Shown: piece by piece, positions 8,669 to 18,567 of the stretch
How positions within the stretch are numbered: the first letter of the stretch is position 1
Layout: each line of letters starts with the position of its first letter
Source: G965222505 sp965222505
Lineage (GTDB): Bacteria; Bacteroidota; Rhodothermia; Rhodothermales; DATKEJ01
NCBI GenBank assembly: GCA_965222505.1
Contig: OZ244956.1
Coordinates: 496,001 to 560,000 of the forward strand
Direction of reading: 5' to 3'
DNA length: 64,000 nt
Translations under genes and position numbers: made by a program
Notes under the pieces: model-generated
What the model was told of the DNA's origin: nothing
What the model saw: the letters and a program-made list of their open reading frames with translations, nothing else
The model's database searches: none

Positions 8669-10828
8669 ATGCGCAGTCAGATTTTCGGTTCTTTTACCGC
8701 AGTGCTCCTTTTTGCATTGCTCCTCTCCACTGTTCAGGCTCAGGAGTTTGAAGAAGCTGTGGTGGACGTAGGAAACGTGGGCTTAACCGTAACCAACTCT
8801 GGATTTATCGGTAAAGCCAGTATCCGCAACAATCCCACTGGCCCCCCCTCCTTCGAATACCCGCTTGATTCCGGCGTGGAACACCTCTTCGAGAGTGGCC
8901 TATGGGTCGGTGCAACCCGTAGCGATGGGACTACGGTGTTGCGGAGCGGAGCCGTCACCACGTCAGCGGGATACCAACCGGGGCTTACCGGCTATGAATT
9001 CACCGCACTGAGCAGCATTCGGGAACGGTCCAGTCTGACCGATTCGGATGCCTTTACCTCTAGTGCGATTAGCCACCAGGACTTCCTTTCCTCTTTCACA
9101 GACACAGCCAGCGTACTCCCCGGTACCCAGATTCCCCACCCCGATCCCTCGGGCCGCCTGGGCCTGGTCGCCAACACCCGCTCCTACGCCTGGAATTTCC
9201 CCTTTACGGAATACTTCGTCCTGATCGAATTTGAGATCATTAATGTGAGTGATGCCCCCTGGGACGATGTATACGTCGGCCTCTATCACGATCAGGTTGT
9301 CCGAAACGTGAACACCGCGCTAGACCAGGGGGGTGCTTTCTTCGACAAAGGGGGGTACGGCGTGCTGGACACCCTTTATGCCTCTTATGCCTTCAACGCT
9401 GGAGGTGCAGAAGAATCCATCAACACCTATTCGGCCATCGCTTTTCTTGGGGCAGACTGGGTAGATCCCGCCAATGGCCAGTCGCGATTTTTTCATCCCC
9501 GTCTGGCAGATGAGTATGTTGCCGACGGACTGACGCCGCCTACGTTCAATACCCGGTGGTGGAATTTTGGGAGCAACCCGAACCCGGAACTGGCGCGTAC
9601 GTCTTCGGATGAAGAACGGTACCGGCGGCTTGCCACCCCCTACCCCAATCCTGAGAATTTCCCAACGGTTGAAGAATACGAACAGGCGCGGGGTGCGTGG
9701 TACCAATTGCTTCGTACGGGCGGTGCAGGAGCAAATGGCAACTGGATTGGGATGAGCAGCGTCGGGCCGTTTAGCCGTGTGGGGGCAGGAGACACGTTGC
9801 GTGTGACGTTTGCTGCCGTTGCTGCCCTTAAACCGGAGGAATTCCAGGATTTTGGCAGCAGATCCCTCGACATTCCTGAGTCCAGAGCCTTGCTGGTCGA
9901 AAACATTCGGTGGGCACAGCGTACCTATGGCGGTGAAGACAACAACACGAACGGCCGCATCGACGGAGAGGAAGATGTAAACGGCAACGGCGTACTGGAC
10001 AGGTTCCTGATCCCCGAACCGCCACAGGCACCCAATGTGCGTGCCGTTTTGGAGGAAGGCCGCGTGACCCTATACTGGGACCGCGCCTCTGAAACGGGCA
10101 GAGACCCCGTAACAGGGCTTCAAGATTTTGAAGGCTACCGTATCTACCGGACCGATCCAGGAGATGACCGGACCGGCGACCTCCTGGGGGCTGCTTCCCT
10201 CGTCGCACAATATGACAAACCCAGCAACCGTACCGGGTTTAACAACGGTTTTGGTGAGATCGCCCTTTCAGAGCCGGTCACATTTGCGGATGATACGACC
10301 CGTTATTATTATCGTTTTGAGTCGGATGGGCTTTTGAGTGGCTGGCAATATGGCTTCGTGGTTACTGCTTTTGATGAAGGGGACCTGACGGCAGGCCTGC
10401 CCTCCTTTGAATCGTCCAGGCGCACCGGCGCCATACGGGTATTCCCGGGAACACCTGCAGCCCAAGACGACAGTCGGGAAGTGGGCGTCTATCCGAACCC
10501 CTACCGATTGAGTGCTGCATGGGACGGCAGCACCTCGCAAACACGGAAATTGAATTTTTACAATCTACCCGCCCAGAGCGAAGTACGCATCTACACCCTT
10601 GCCGGAGAAATCGTTGCCTCCTTCACCCATGATGCCGATACCTACTCAGGAGACATCAGGTGGTATAACAACTTCAGCGCAGACAACAGACTGCTGGCAG
10701 GAGGAGAACATTCGTGGGACCTGCTTTCCGAAAACGGACTGAGCTTGTCCACCGGCCTCTATTTATATAGTGTCAAAGACCTTAATTCCGGTGACACGCA
10801 GACCGGAAAATTTGCCATCATTAAATAA
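8669..10828 (+). CDS. Large secreted surface protein, T9SS cargo
   Basis: 719 residues. Signal peptide 1-24 (ALLLSTVQAQ), a long N-terminal beta-rich region (VGNVGLTVTNSGFIGKASIR; HLFESGLWVGA) that I recognise only as recurring in surface clusters with TonB receptors and PorV proteins, a calcium-loop-like stretch (GEDNNTNGRIDGEEDVNGNG, about 430-450), a fibronectin III-like domain (PPQAPNVRAVLEEGRVTLYW onward) and a C-terminal T9SS type A-like sorting domain (VGVYPNPYRLSAAWDGS ... GLYLYSVKD, ending KFAIIK). Expected on the cell surface. First gene of a six-gene run, 58 bases before the DUF4397 protein. Function unknown; structural or adhesive roles are guesses. Confidence 0.82.
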   Translation: MRSQIFGSFTAVLLFALLLSTVQAQEFEEAVVDVGNVGLTVTNSGFIGKASIRNNPTGPPSFEYPLDSGVEHLFESGLWVGATRSDGTTVLRSGAVTTSAGYQPGLTGYEFTALSSIRERSSLTDSDAFTSSAISHQDFLSSFTDTASVLPGTQIPHPDPSGRLGLVANTRSYAWNFPFTEYFVLIEFEIINVSDAPWDDVYVGLYHDQVVRNVNTALDQGGAFFDKGGYGVLDTLYASYAFNAGGAEESINTYSAIAFLGADWVDPANGQSRFFHPRLADEYVADGLTPPTFNTRWWNFGSNPNPELARTSSDEERYRRLATPYPNPENFPTVEEYEQARGAWYQLLRTGGAGANGNWIGMSSVGPFSRVGAGDTLRVTFAAVAALKPEEFQDFGSRSLDIPESRALLVENIRWAQRTYGGEDNNTNGRIDGEEDVNGNGVLDRFLIPEPPQAPNVRAVLEEGRVTLYWDRASETGRDPVTGLQDFEGYRIYRTDPGDDRTGDLLGAASLVAQYDKPSNRTGFNNGFGEIALSEPVTFADDTTRYYYRFESDGLLSGWQYGFVVTAFDEGDLTAGLPSFESSRRTGAIRVFPGTPAAQDDSREVGVYPNPYRLSAAWDGSTSQTRKLNFYNLPAQSEVRIYTLAGEIVASFTHDADTYSGDIRWYNNFSADNRLLAGGEHSWDLLSENGLSLSTGLYLYSVKDLNSGDTQTGKFAIIK

Positions 10829-10886
10829 CCTACCACAACAACACCCACTACATCACACCTAAAATAACACACCCCAGGGGGAAACT

Positions 10887-13796
10887 ATGCAGAACACTAT
10901 GAAACGACTATCCTGGCTTGGCCTGTTGCTGGTCTTTATGACCGGCACGGCGTTCGGCCAAACTGCACAATTACAGATTATTCACAACAGCCCGGATCCC
11001 AATGCGGCCGTTGTGGACGTTTACGTAGACGATGAACTGGTTGAGGACGATTTTGCATTCCGGTCCGCCACAGCGTTCACTGAACGACCGGCTGGTGTCG
11101 ATCTCGCCGTTGCCATCGCGCCCGGTTCCAGTACCAGCTCTGCCGACGCGGTGGCCACCTTCACGGTCAACCTCGCTGATGGAGGAATCTTCCAGGCTAT
11201 CGCAACCGGCGTGATTGATCCCTCGGGCTTTGCGGCCAACCCGGAAGGCGCAGATACCGGCCTTACCCTTCTCGTCAACGACATGGCGAGCCCGATTTCC
11301 GGGGCAGGTACAGCCTATGTCACCTTCGTACACGGCGTACCGGATGCACCGACGATTGACGTCCGGGCCCCCGGCCTGGGCGGCGCCAGCGTCCTGGGTA
11401 CCCTCGGCCAAGATCCGCTCGGCTACGGCACCCTGGCCAACCTGACAGTTCCAATCGCGCTGCAAACCGGCGAAAGCTCAGACCTGGACATCGTTCCGGC
11501 CGCAGCACCTGACGTCATCATTGCCTCAATTTCTGTTGACCTGCGCACCCTTGACGGCGTCGGCATCACGGTCCTGGCCTCTGGCTTTGCCGATCCTTCG
11601 GCCAATCAGGATGGTGAAGAACTGGCTGCCATTGCTGTACTCGGCGACGGGACCACATTCGAACTCCTCCCGCCGGTACCGTTCTTGACAATCCGCGAAA
11701 TCAATGCGGTGTCTCAAGAGAATATTGATGCCCTGAATGCTGGTGGTGCCGCGATGGCCGCTGGTGATGTTGCCCCGTTGATCCATTCTGCCTACAACAA
11801 TGAAATTGTTCAGTTCAATGGCATTGTGATGTCTGACCCGCTCTCGTCGGGCCTGGCCTCCTGGCAAGATGCACGGGGTGGCCCCGGCCGGATCCACATC
11901 TTCCTGCGTGACCCTGCCGCCGATACCCTTGGCGTAGAAGGCATGGGCGTGCAAATGGTTGATGGGGCTTATGAAGACAACGGCACGCTCGGCCTCATCA
12001 TCGGTGACGTGATCAACGTGACCGGCACCGTGACCTACTTCGGAAACAACATCCAGGTCACGCCCCTGAGCATCGAAGTCCTTGGCAGCTATACCGACCT
12101 CGGCCTGAGTGAAGCCGTCCTGGAGCCCGTGTCGGTAACGGCCAGTGACATCAACACCAGCTTTGGCGACGGAACGTTTCAGGCCAACTGGGACAACTTC
12201 AATAACCTCGCCGGTCAGTTTGTTGTATTTGAAGGGGCCACCATCTTCAACCGTGCCCTCGGTGACCGTCCCGACTGGTCCGTGACCGACGGTGACAGCC
12301 GCGTTTACACCTATGACCACTCACTCCAATACCGGAATGATCGTCAAAACGACTACTCCGACGATTGGAACAAGCGGGATGGCGACTTCGATCCTCCTCC
12401 CCCTGGTGCTCTCGTGAACCTGCAAGGCTTTGTTCACTTCCAGGGTGGTAACGACCCGGATGGTGTAGCCGTCCCGGCAAACGCCATGATGAGTGTTTCT
12501 CCCTTCGCCGCAGAAGACCTTGAAGTACTCGAATCACCGCCAGTGGTCTCCGCCCTTACCGGCCCCGAAGCCGTCCCGACGGATGCTGACGAAGTGACCA
12601 TCTCCATTGACGTCGTGGTTGACCCGGCCCGGACCATCGACACGGTGACCCTGGGTTACATTACCTCAGATGATCCAGAAGCCGATCCGACGGAAGTGGC
12701 GATGACAGGTGCTGGAACGGTTTACACCGCTTCGATTCCTGCGCAAGCCGATGGGACCTATGTGATCTACTCCGTAGTGGCCACGGATAATACTGGGGCT
12801 TCCTCCAATAGTACGACCCTGCAATACCGTGTCCTGAACGATGGCATCAACTCCATCGCCGATATCCAGTTGACGTTCGAAGGCGAAGAGGGCGATAGCC
12901 CCTTTGCTGGCTTCACCACGCCGATGGACATCACCGCGACGGTCAACAGCACACCTGCCCTTTCGGGCATCCTGATCGTACAGGATGACACCGAACTGGG
13001 TGGTTTCTCGGGCATCATCGTGGATGCCTCGGCAGCCCCTGACTCCCTGGAACCCGGCGACATGATCCACATCACGGCTGGCACCATCCAGGAAATCCGC
13101 GGCAACAACTTCACTCGTGGTGGAGACGTAACCGGGATCGGTGAACCGACCATTGAAGTGGTTGGCGAAGGCGATGCCCCCGGCTACAAAGTGGTCCCGA
13201 CGAGCGTTCTACTCGACGATGCCGTGGCTGAGGCCCATGAGAGCATGATGCTTCGCTTCGAAAACGTCCGCATCGTTGACAACGATGCCGGTTTCGGAGA
13301 ATGGCGCTTTGCGACGGCAGAAGACTCGGTGGGTATCCTTGCCGACGACACCGCCCCTGAAATCAACAATGCAGGTGGCGGCCCCGGCATCTTCGGCCCA
13401 TGGGATGTGCGTGATGCCATCCAGGGAGCCTGGAGTCATACTTTCGGTAGCTTCAAGCTCTTCCCCGAGTCCATTGCGGACGTCGGCGAAGTGGTTAATG
13501 TTGCCAATGAGCCCGTTGGTGCCGGCGTACCGGATGCGTTCACCCTGGACCAAAACTACCCGAACCCGTTCAACCCGGTCACCAACATCACCTATAACGT
13601 CGGCCAAAACGGCCCGGTCAGCCTCGAAGTCTTCGACGTAACAGGCCGCCGCGTGGCGACGCTGGTGAATGATGAATTGGCTGCAGGCAAATATCAGGTT
13701 ACGTTTAATGCGCTGGAACTCTCCAGCGGCATGTACCTGTATCGCCTCCAGGCCGGTAATCAGATCATCACGAAGAAGATGATGTTGCTGAAATAA
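10887..13796 (+). CDS. DUF4397-type multidomain surface protein, T9SS cargo
   Basis: 969 residues. Signal peptide 1-25 (FMTGTAFGQ); two DUF4397-like segments (QLQIIHNSPDPNAAVVDVYV near 28-47, and AYVTFVHGVPDAPTIDVRA near 143); two regions resembling OB-like or endonuclease-associated beta domains (FNGIVMSDPLSSG; ITATVNSTPALSGILIVQDD); an Ig-like segment (about 550-640); and a textbook T9SS type A sorting domain (LDQNYPNPFNPVTNITYNV, VTGRRVATLVND, ending KKMMLLK). DUF4397 domains occur in surface and adhesion proteins. An alternative ATG is at 10899. Its C-rich codon use is as in its neighbours. Surface localisation through T9SS is secure; the ligand is unknown. Confidence 0.88.
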   Translation: MQNTMKRLSWLGLLLVFMTGTAFGQTAQLQIIHNSPDPNAAVVDVYVDDELVEDDFAFRSATAFTERPAGVDLAVAIAPGSSTSSADAVATFTVNLADGGIFQAIATGVIDPSGFAANPEGADTGLTLLVNDMASPISGAGTAYVTFVHGVPDAPTIDVRAPGLGGASVLGTLGQDPLGYGTLANLTVPIALQTGESSDLDIVPAAAPDVIIASISVDLRTLDGVGITVLASGFADPSANQDGEELAAIAVLGDGTTFELLPPVPFLTIREINAVSQENIDALNAGGAAMAAGDVAPLIHSAYNNEIVQFNGIVMSDPLSSGLASWQDARGGPGRIHIFLRDPAADTLGVEGMGVQMVDGAYEDNGTLGLIIGDVINVTGTVTYFGNNIQVTPLSIEVLGSYTDLGLSEAVLEPVSVTASDINTSFGDGTFQANWDNFNNLAGQFVVFEGATIFNRALGDRPDWSVTDGDSRVYTYDHSLQYRNDRQNDYSDDWNKRDGDFDPPPPGALVNLQGFVHFQGGNDPDGVAVPANAMMSVSPFAAEDLEVLESPPVVSALTGPEAVPTDADEVTISIDVVVDPARTIDTVTLGYITSDDPEADPTEVAMTGAGTVYTASIPAQADGTYVIYSVVATDNTGASSNSTTLQYRVLNDGINSIADIQLTFEGEEGDSPFAGFTTPMDITATVNSTPALSGILIVQDDTELGGFSGIIVDASAAPDSLEPGDMIHITAGTIQEIRGNNFTRGGDVTGIGEPTIEVVGEGDAPGYKVVPTSVLLDDAVAEAHESMMLRFENVRIVDNDAGFGEWRFATAEDSVGILADDTAPEINNAGGGPGIFGPWDVRDAIQGAWSHTFGSFKLFPESIADVGEVVNVANEPVGAGVPDAFTLDQNYPNPFNPVTNITYNVGQNGPVSLEVFDVTGRRVATLVNDELAAGKYQVTFNALELSSGMYLYRLQAGNQIITKKMMLLK

Positions 13797-13822
13797 TGTA
13801 AAACGGCACCTGTCCCGAACGA

Positions 13823-13839
13823 GGGCCGAGCATCGGCCC
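13823..13839. repeat. REP-like palindrome
   Basis: GGGCCGAGCATCGGCCC is a perfect 7-bp stem with a 3-base loop just after the DUF4397 gene. The core CCGAGCATCGG recurs (in reverse orientation) in the palindrome at 26701-26719. No T-run follows, so it is not a classic terminator. Confidence 0.7.
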
Positions 13840-13840
13840 G

Positions 13841-13891
13841 GTGAGGGACCTCCCCGGAAATGGCACAACTATTTTTGAGGAGGTCCCTCAC
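13841..13891. promoter_or_regulatory. 13-bp inverted repeat around a candidate start codon
   Basis: GTGAGGGACCTCC (13841-13853) pairs perfectly with GGAGGTCCCTCAC (13879-13891), leaving a 25-base loop that contains the ATG at 13860 and a short T-run. It may be an intercistronic stem-loop, with true translation starting downstream at GTG 13923, or a structure controlling access to the ATG. Confidence 0.65.
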
Positions 13892-13922
13892 TACGCTCGG
13901 GCGCAGGAGCGTTGATTCTATC

Positions 13923-15527
13923 GTGCGACTCACCTCCCTCCTTTTTCTTTTCGCTTCTACCCTTCTCCTGGTTGGGTGTGATGCCGATATCTCCGGCGAT
14001 GCCAACGAAAACCAGGCCCCCAACACGTCCCTGAGCGTTCGTGATACTTCGCTTGTAGATAACCTCGGAAATGCCGGCCGGTTAGCCAGTACCGTTAATG
14101 TCTCCTGGTCCGGTATCGACCCGGACGGGTTTGTTGCCGCTTACGAAATTCGTTTCTTTGCCGCTGAAGACCAGGGCCTATTTGGGCCTGATGAAGGCTG
14201 GACCACCACCACGCGGCAAGACTCCCTCATCCTCCTCCCGATCAAACTGAGCGAAAGCACGGCCAATGTCCGATTTGAGGTTCGTGCCATAGACAACGAA
14301 GGCTTAAAGGACCCAACCCCGGCTGAAACGGTCTTCCCGATCCGCAATTCCCCGCCCGAAATTAGGTTTAACACCTTTGACCTCCCGCCGGAAGAAACCT
14401 TTACCGTCTTCTCCTTTAGCTGGGATGCCCGAGATCCCGAAGGTGAAAGCAACCTGGCTCGCATCGAGATTAGCCTCAACGATTCGCTGAATTATACTGC
14501 CTTACCGGCGGATACCCGTTTCGCCACCTTCGTCGCAGAAACCGACCCGAATGCCTCTGATCCTGTTGTCGATGCGCGGGTGTTCACCGGGCGCGGCTTC
14601 CAGAGCACCCAAATCTTCCTCCCCGGCCTCCGCCTGAACGCATCCAACACCTTTTATCTCCGCGCGGTCGACCAAACAGATACGACCAGTGTAGCGCTGT
14701 CTCACGAATGGTTCGTGCGCAAACCTTCCAGCGAAGTCTTGTTTGTCAACGACTATCGGAAGAGCTTCGCACCCATCCTGCAGAACGCCCATCTTCAACT
14801 CCTCCGCGCCTACCTGCCTGAAGATATTGACGTAGATGTGTGGAACATCTCAGAACCCTTCCTTTCCGGCTCAACAGGCGTCACGCAACGCTCCAGTTCA
14901 ATTCCCCCCACCGTTGCCCCCACGTTGCAACAAACCCTGACCCTCTTCAAATACATTTATTGGGTCTCGACCAATACGACCAGCACCACCCAGGGCACGA
15001 ATTTACCTTTCGTTGCGCAGGCAATGGACCAGTTTTTTGAGAACGGGGGCAAACTGATGGTGCATTCCCCCATCGGCCTCCCGACCAACCCGGATGACAA
15101 CGTCGGTAACTCCGCGATCTTGCTGTTGCCCCTGAGCGACCTCATCACCTTCCCGGACTCACTCCGGAGTACGATGCGTTTACCGGCTGCTGCCCCCCTC
15201 ACGCCTTCGAATACCCTGAACCTGCCGGTGCTCTCTGCAAAACGCCTGTTGATCGGCACTTTGCCCTATCAGGCTGTGGGCAACAACATTCCCCTGTACG
15301 AAACAACCTACCGGTACCAGACCCGCCAGGGTGGCCGGCAGGGCGATTGGTTCGGACCCGCTACGGTGGCCTCAATCAGCGAAGACCGCCGCGTAGGGTT
15401 ATTTGCCCTCCCCATTTTTGACGAGCGTAACGGCTCCCAGTTGTTTGAAGGAGTTGATGGCGATCCGGATGCCCCCTTCCAGGCTATTTTCACAATCCTA
15501 GACGAACTCGGTTTTCCCAGGAGATGA
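13923..15527 (+). CDS. Surface lipoprotein with Ig-like domains and Rossmann-like C-terminus
   Basis: From the GTG at 13923 the protein starts with a compact lipoprotein signal (LLFLFASTLLLVGC, Cys at 19). The ATG at 13860 would add 21 residues but lies inside a strong hairpin loop. Two Ig/FN3-like domains follow (VNVSWSGIDPDGFVAAYEIR and VFSFSWDARDPEGESNLARI). The second half (VLFVNDYRKSFAPILQNAHL, YIYWVSTNTTS, FFENGGKLMVHSPIGLP) looks like a glutamine-amidotransferase-like or DUF4350-like alpha/beta fold, without a visible catalytic Cys-His pair. It is third in the surface cluster, between two T9SS cargo proteins and the TonB receptor, so a peripheral outer-membrane component is likely. Function unknown. 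Confidence 0.78.
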   Translation: MRLTSLLFLFASTLLLVGCDADISGDANENQAPNTSLSVRDTSLVDNLGNAGRLASTVNVSWSGIDPDGFVAAYEIRFFAAEDQGLFGPDEGWTTTTRQDSLILLPIKLSESTANVRFEVRAIDNEGLKDPTPAETVFPIRNSPPEIRFNTFDLPPEETFTVFSFSWDARDPEGESNLARIEISLNDSLNYTALPADTRFATFVAETDPNASDPVVDARVFTGRGFQSTQIFLPGLRLNASNTFYLRAVDQTDTTSVALSHEWFVRKPSSEVLFVNDYRKSFAPILQNAHLQLLRAYLPEDIDVDVWNISEPFLSGSTGVTQRSSSIPPTVAPTLQQTLTLFKYIYWVSTNTTSTTQGTNLPFVAQAMDQFFENGGKLMVHSPIGLPTNPDDNVGNSAILLLPLSDLITFPDSLRSTMRLPAAAPLTPSNTLNLPVLSAKRLLIGTLPYQAVGNNIPLYETTYRYQTRQGGRQGDWFGPATVASISEDRRVGLFALPIFDERNGSQLFEGVDGDPDAPFQAIFTILDELGFPRR

Positions 15528-15570
15528 CCTGATGATCAATCGTTGAAACCCTGATGTCAATGCCCTCAAC

Positions 15571-15629
15571 CCATTGACCATTGACAAACGAGCGTTAGCG
15601 ACTAACGCAGTAATCGACCATTGACCATT
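15571..15629. repeat. CCATTGACCATT direct repeats flanking a hairpin
   Basis: Copies of CCATTGACCATTGAC (15571-15585) and CCATTGACCATT (15618-15629) flank a perfect hairpin, GCGTTAG-CGA-CTAACGC (15592-15608). The right copy ends five bases before the ATG of the TonB receptor. Related copies lie at 8483-8498 and, inverted, at 38446-38458. Confidence 0.7.
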
Positions 15630-15634
15630 TATAC

Positions 15635-18562
15635 ATGCCTTATTCCCGGCTACATATCCTTACCCTGCTCACCGGCTTGTGTTGGCTTTTGACACTCATG
15701 CCCGCCTTTGCCCAGGGTACACTCTCCGGCAAAGTTACCGATGCCGAATTCGGGGATGAGCTAATCGGTGTGAACGTTCTGGTGGTCGGGTCCTCTGCCG
15801 GGGCAGCGACCGATTTAAGCGGGCGGTTTGCCATTCCCAACCTTCGGCCCGGCGAATACAACATCAAGGTCTCGTACATCGGGTATGAAACCAAGCTCTT
15901 TACCGGCATTCGGATTACGGATGGACAAACCCAGACCCTGGATATTGAACTGGCCGCCCAAGTCCTTTCCACCGAAGGCGAAATTGTAGTCGTGGGCGAA
16001 AAACCCCTGGTGGATGTGGAGCAATCTTCCAGTTCGGTCTCTATTGGTCGAGACCAGATTGATGTAGCCCCTGTCCGTGCCGTGGAAGATGTCGTCGCCT
16101 CCCAGGCCGGGGTATTTAAAGACCCCACAGGCCTCTATATCCGGGGCGGACGGGCCAATGAAACCGGCTTTGTGGTTGATGGGGTCTCTGCAAAAGACCC
16201 CCTGGCCGGCACTGGTTTTGGATTAGATATCGGCTCGAATGCCTTTAGCGAAGTCGAAGTCACCACAGGCGGGGTCGGTGCCGAGCATGGTGATGTGACC
16301 TCTGGTGTGGTGTCCGTTCGGACGCAGGATGGCGGGGATACCTTCTCCGGGTCCTTTACCCACAAACGGGACAACTTCGGCGGCCTCAACCGTGATACAC
16401 GCTCCAACTTCATGGAGGATGTGTATGAGTTTAGCCTGGGCGGGCCGGTGATTCCTGGCCGGCTACGTTTCTTTGCCTCCGGCCAATCCCAACTCTCCGA
16501 CGGGTTTACCCGATTCACCTCCCGGCCTGAACAGTTGCGCACCTCCCTGTTGGATGGCACCGGACTGCTTCCCCGGACCGGCAACCGCTGGAGCGGCCTC
16601 GGCAAGCTGACCCTGGATGTACGCCCCGGCATGAAAGTGCAAGTTTCCTATCAGCGCTCCCTGACCGTGAATCAGAATACCCGGATGTTGCAGATCACCG
16701 GCAATGAGGCCGTGGTCACACCGGGTTTTCAGTATTCTTTCATTCAGCAACCGGACAATGCCAACACATTTGCCCACGATACCAACATCGGGTTCGTCAA
16801 GTGGTCTCATGTGTTAAATGAACGTTCCTTCTATGAAGTCCAGTTCAGCCGCCTCTTCACCCACCTCCGGGCCGATGCCAATGGCGAACGGTGGCGGCCC
16901 TTGCTGGTCGATAGCGAACTGAACCCGGAGAGCATTGTGGAATTCCCGTCCCAGGTGTTTGTTGACCGCGATGGCAACCCACCCGACCCCAATGCGCTCT
17001 TTGTGCTTCCCGGCCCCGGATTCTTTAACAACGGCGGCATTTCAACCCGGTGGCACGACCACTACGCAGAAGAGTGGACCCTCCGCGCCACCTATACCCG
17101 GTTCTCTCGAGACAAAAACTTCAGGCTCAACGCCGGATTCGAGTCCAAGTTTAACGACTACCAATGGATCGATATCCTCCAGCCGTGGGTTGGTGCGCCC
17201 ATCATCACGGCCAGTGGAGACATCACCCGATCCAACCGCCTGGGTCAAAGCTCGGACATCTGGCGCGTGAAACCGGCCCGGGGCGGACTGTTCGTCACCA
17301 ATCAGGTCCGGTATCGGGGGCTCATCGCCAACGTGGGCCTTCGGCTGGAGTACTGGGCCCCCGGCAAGTACGTGGACGATCTGATTGACGACCCCGAGGC
17401 GCCCATCCTGGAGACTGTGCGTCAAGCCTACCGGGACGATACCATCGGCCTGTTGGGTCGTCGGATGAAATTGCGGCTGCTGCCCAAACTCCGGGTCTCC
17501 TTCCCCATCCGGGAAAATCAGGTCTTGTTCTTTAACTACGGGCACTCGACCCAATTGCCGCATCCCACGTTCGTGTATACCGGCCTCGATCCCTTCTTCC
17601 AGGACCGATCCTTCTTTGCCGACCTGGGGAATCCCAACCTGGACCCCGAGGTGGACATCTCCTACGAACTCGGTTTCCGAAATCAGATCAGCAACAATGA
17701 TGTACTCAACGTGACGGCCTTCTGGCGGGATAAGTTTGACTTCATCACGATTGAGGACATTCGTATTGCCGATGCAACAGGCCGTGAAACCGTGCGGGCG
17801 TTCCGCGTAAACGGGGACTTCGCCCGCATCCGAGGGGTTGAAGTGAGCTATTTGAAACGCATTGGCCGCTGGTTCCAGGGGCAGGTGGTCGGGTCGTTCT
17901 CCCGTGCAACGGGCCTGAGTTCAACCAACAATGATGCCCTCTCCCAATTCCTGGAACGTGGCAACATCGACAATACCTTTGAAACGCCCCTGGCCTGGGA
18001 CCGCCCCCTTGACCTCAAAGCCAACCTGACATTCACCCATGACCGAGACCGCCCCCTCTTTGGTATTCCTGGCCTGAACAAGATGAAGCTGTTCATCTCA
18101 ACCACGTACCGAAGCGGGCAGCGGTATACCCCCGTCAACTTCCAGGGCTTCTCGATTAACCCCTTCACGGGCGAGGCCGATTGGCGGCCCATTTACGAGA
18201 GTGAATCAGACCCGGCCAAAAGGTTCTCCGAACTAGGGAAACCCTGGTGGTGGTTCGACCTTTCGCTACAACGCAATGTTGAAATCGGCAAGACGCGGCT
18301 TCAGTTGACGATGGAGGTCACCAATCTGTTCAATCAGAAAAACGGCATCATCGTCAATCCGGTAACCGGGGAAGCCTATCCCAATGTGGATGTCAACTCG
18401 ACGGATTTCCCCGCCCTCCGGGATGACCGCAGTTACGATGTGACCAATGGCGTGCGAGATCCCCGTTTTGAAGACCCAACCACAACCGGCCTGCCTCCGC
18501 TAAACCCGGCCCGCTTCCTTCCCCAACGACACGTGTTGTTTGGCCTCTCCTACCGCTTCTAG
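15635..18562 (+). CDS. TonB-dependent outer-membrane receptor
   Basis: 975 residues. Signal peptide 1-27 (LLTLMPAFAQ), a carboxypeptidase-regulatory-like domain (GTLSGKVTDAEFGDELIGVN through about 110), a plug (about 115-240, with GLYIRGGRANETGFVVDGVS) and a 22-strand-type barrel ending in an aromatic residue (HVLFGLSYRF), the outer-membrane insertion signal. TonB/ExbBD-driven import or export through the plugged barrel is the family role. There is no SusD-like partner nearby, so this is not a normal Sus pair; the context is T9SS cargo plus a PorV-like protein. It is followed after five bases by the PorV gene. Confidence 0.92.
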   Translation: MPYSRLHILTLLTGLCWLLTLMPAFAQGTLSGKVTDAEFGDELIGVNVLVVGSSAGAATDLSGRFAIPNLRPGEYNIKVSYIGYETKLFTGIRITDGQTQTLDIELAAQVLSTEGEIVVVGEKPLVDVEQSSSSVSIGRDQIDVAPVRAVEDVVASQAGVFKDPTGLYIRGGRANETGFVVDGVSAKDPLAGTGFGLDIGSNAFSEVEVTTGGVGAEHGDVTSGVVSVRTQDGGDTFSGSFTHKRDNFGGLNRDTRSNFMEDVYEFSLGGPVIPGRLRFFASGQSQLSDGFTRFTSRPEQLRTSLLDGTGLLPRTGNRWSGLGKLTLDVRPGMKVQVSYQRSLTVNQNTRMLQITGNEAVVTPGFQYSFIQQPDNANTFAHDTNIGFVKWSHVLNERSFYEVQFSRLFTHLRADANGERWRPLLVDSELNPESIVEFPSQVFVDRDGNPPDPNALFVLPGPGFFNNGGISTRWHDHYAEEWTLRATYTRFSRDKNFRLNAGFESKFNDYQWIDILQPWVGAPIITASGDITRSNRLGQSSDIWRVKPARGGLFVTNQVRYRGLIANVGLRLEYWAPGKYVDDLIDDPEAPILETVRQAYRDDTIGLLGRRMKLRLLPKLRVSFPIRENQVLFFNYGHSTQLPHPTFVYTGLDPFFQDRSFFADLGNPNLDPEVDISYELGFRNQISNNDVLNVTAFWRDKFDFITIEDIRIADATGRETVRAFRVNGDFARIRGVEVSYLKRIGRWFQGQVVGSFSRATGLSSTNNDALSQFLERGNIDNTFETPLAWDRPLDLKANLTFTHDRDRPLFGIPGLNKMKLFISTTYRSGQRYTPVNFQGFSINPFTGEADWRPIYESESDPAKRFSELGKPWWWFDLSLQRNVEIGKTRLQLTMEVTNLFNQKNGIIVNPVTGEAYPNVDVNSTDFPALRDDRSYDVTNGVRDPRFEDPTTTGLPPLNPARFLPQRHVLFGLSYRF

Positions 18563-18567
18563 GTACC

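Noticed and set aside
15635..18562. SusC/SusD polysaccharide-utilisation locus
   Set aside because: No SusD-like lipoprotein and no cluster of glycoside hydrolases next to the receptor; only one glycosidase-like gene follows the cluster.
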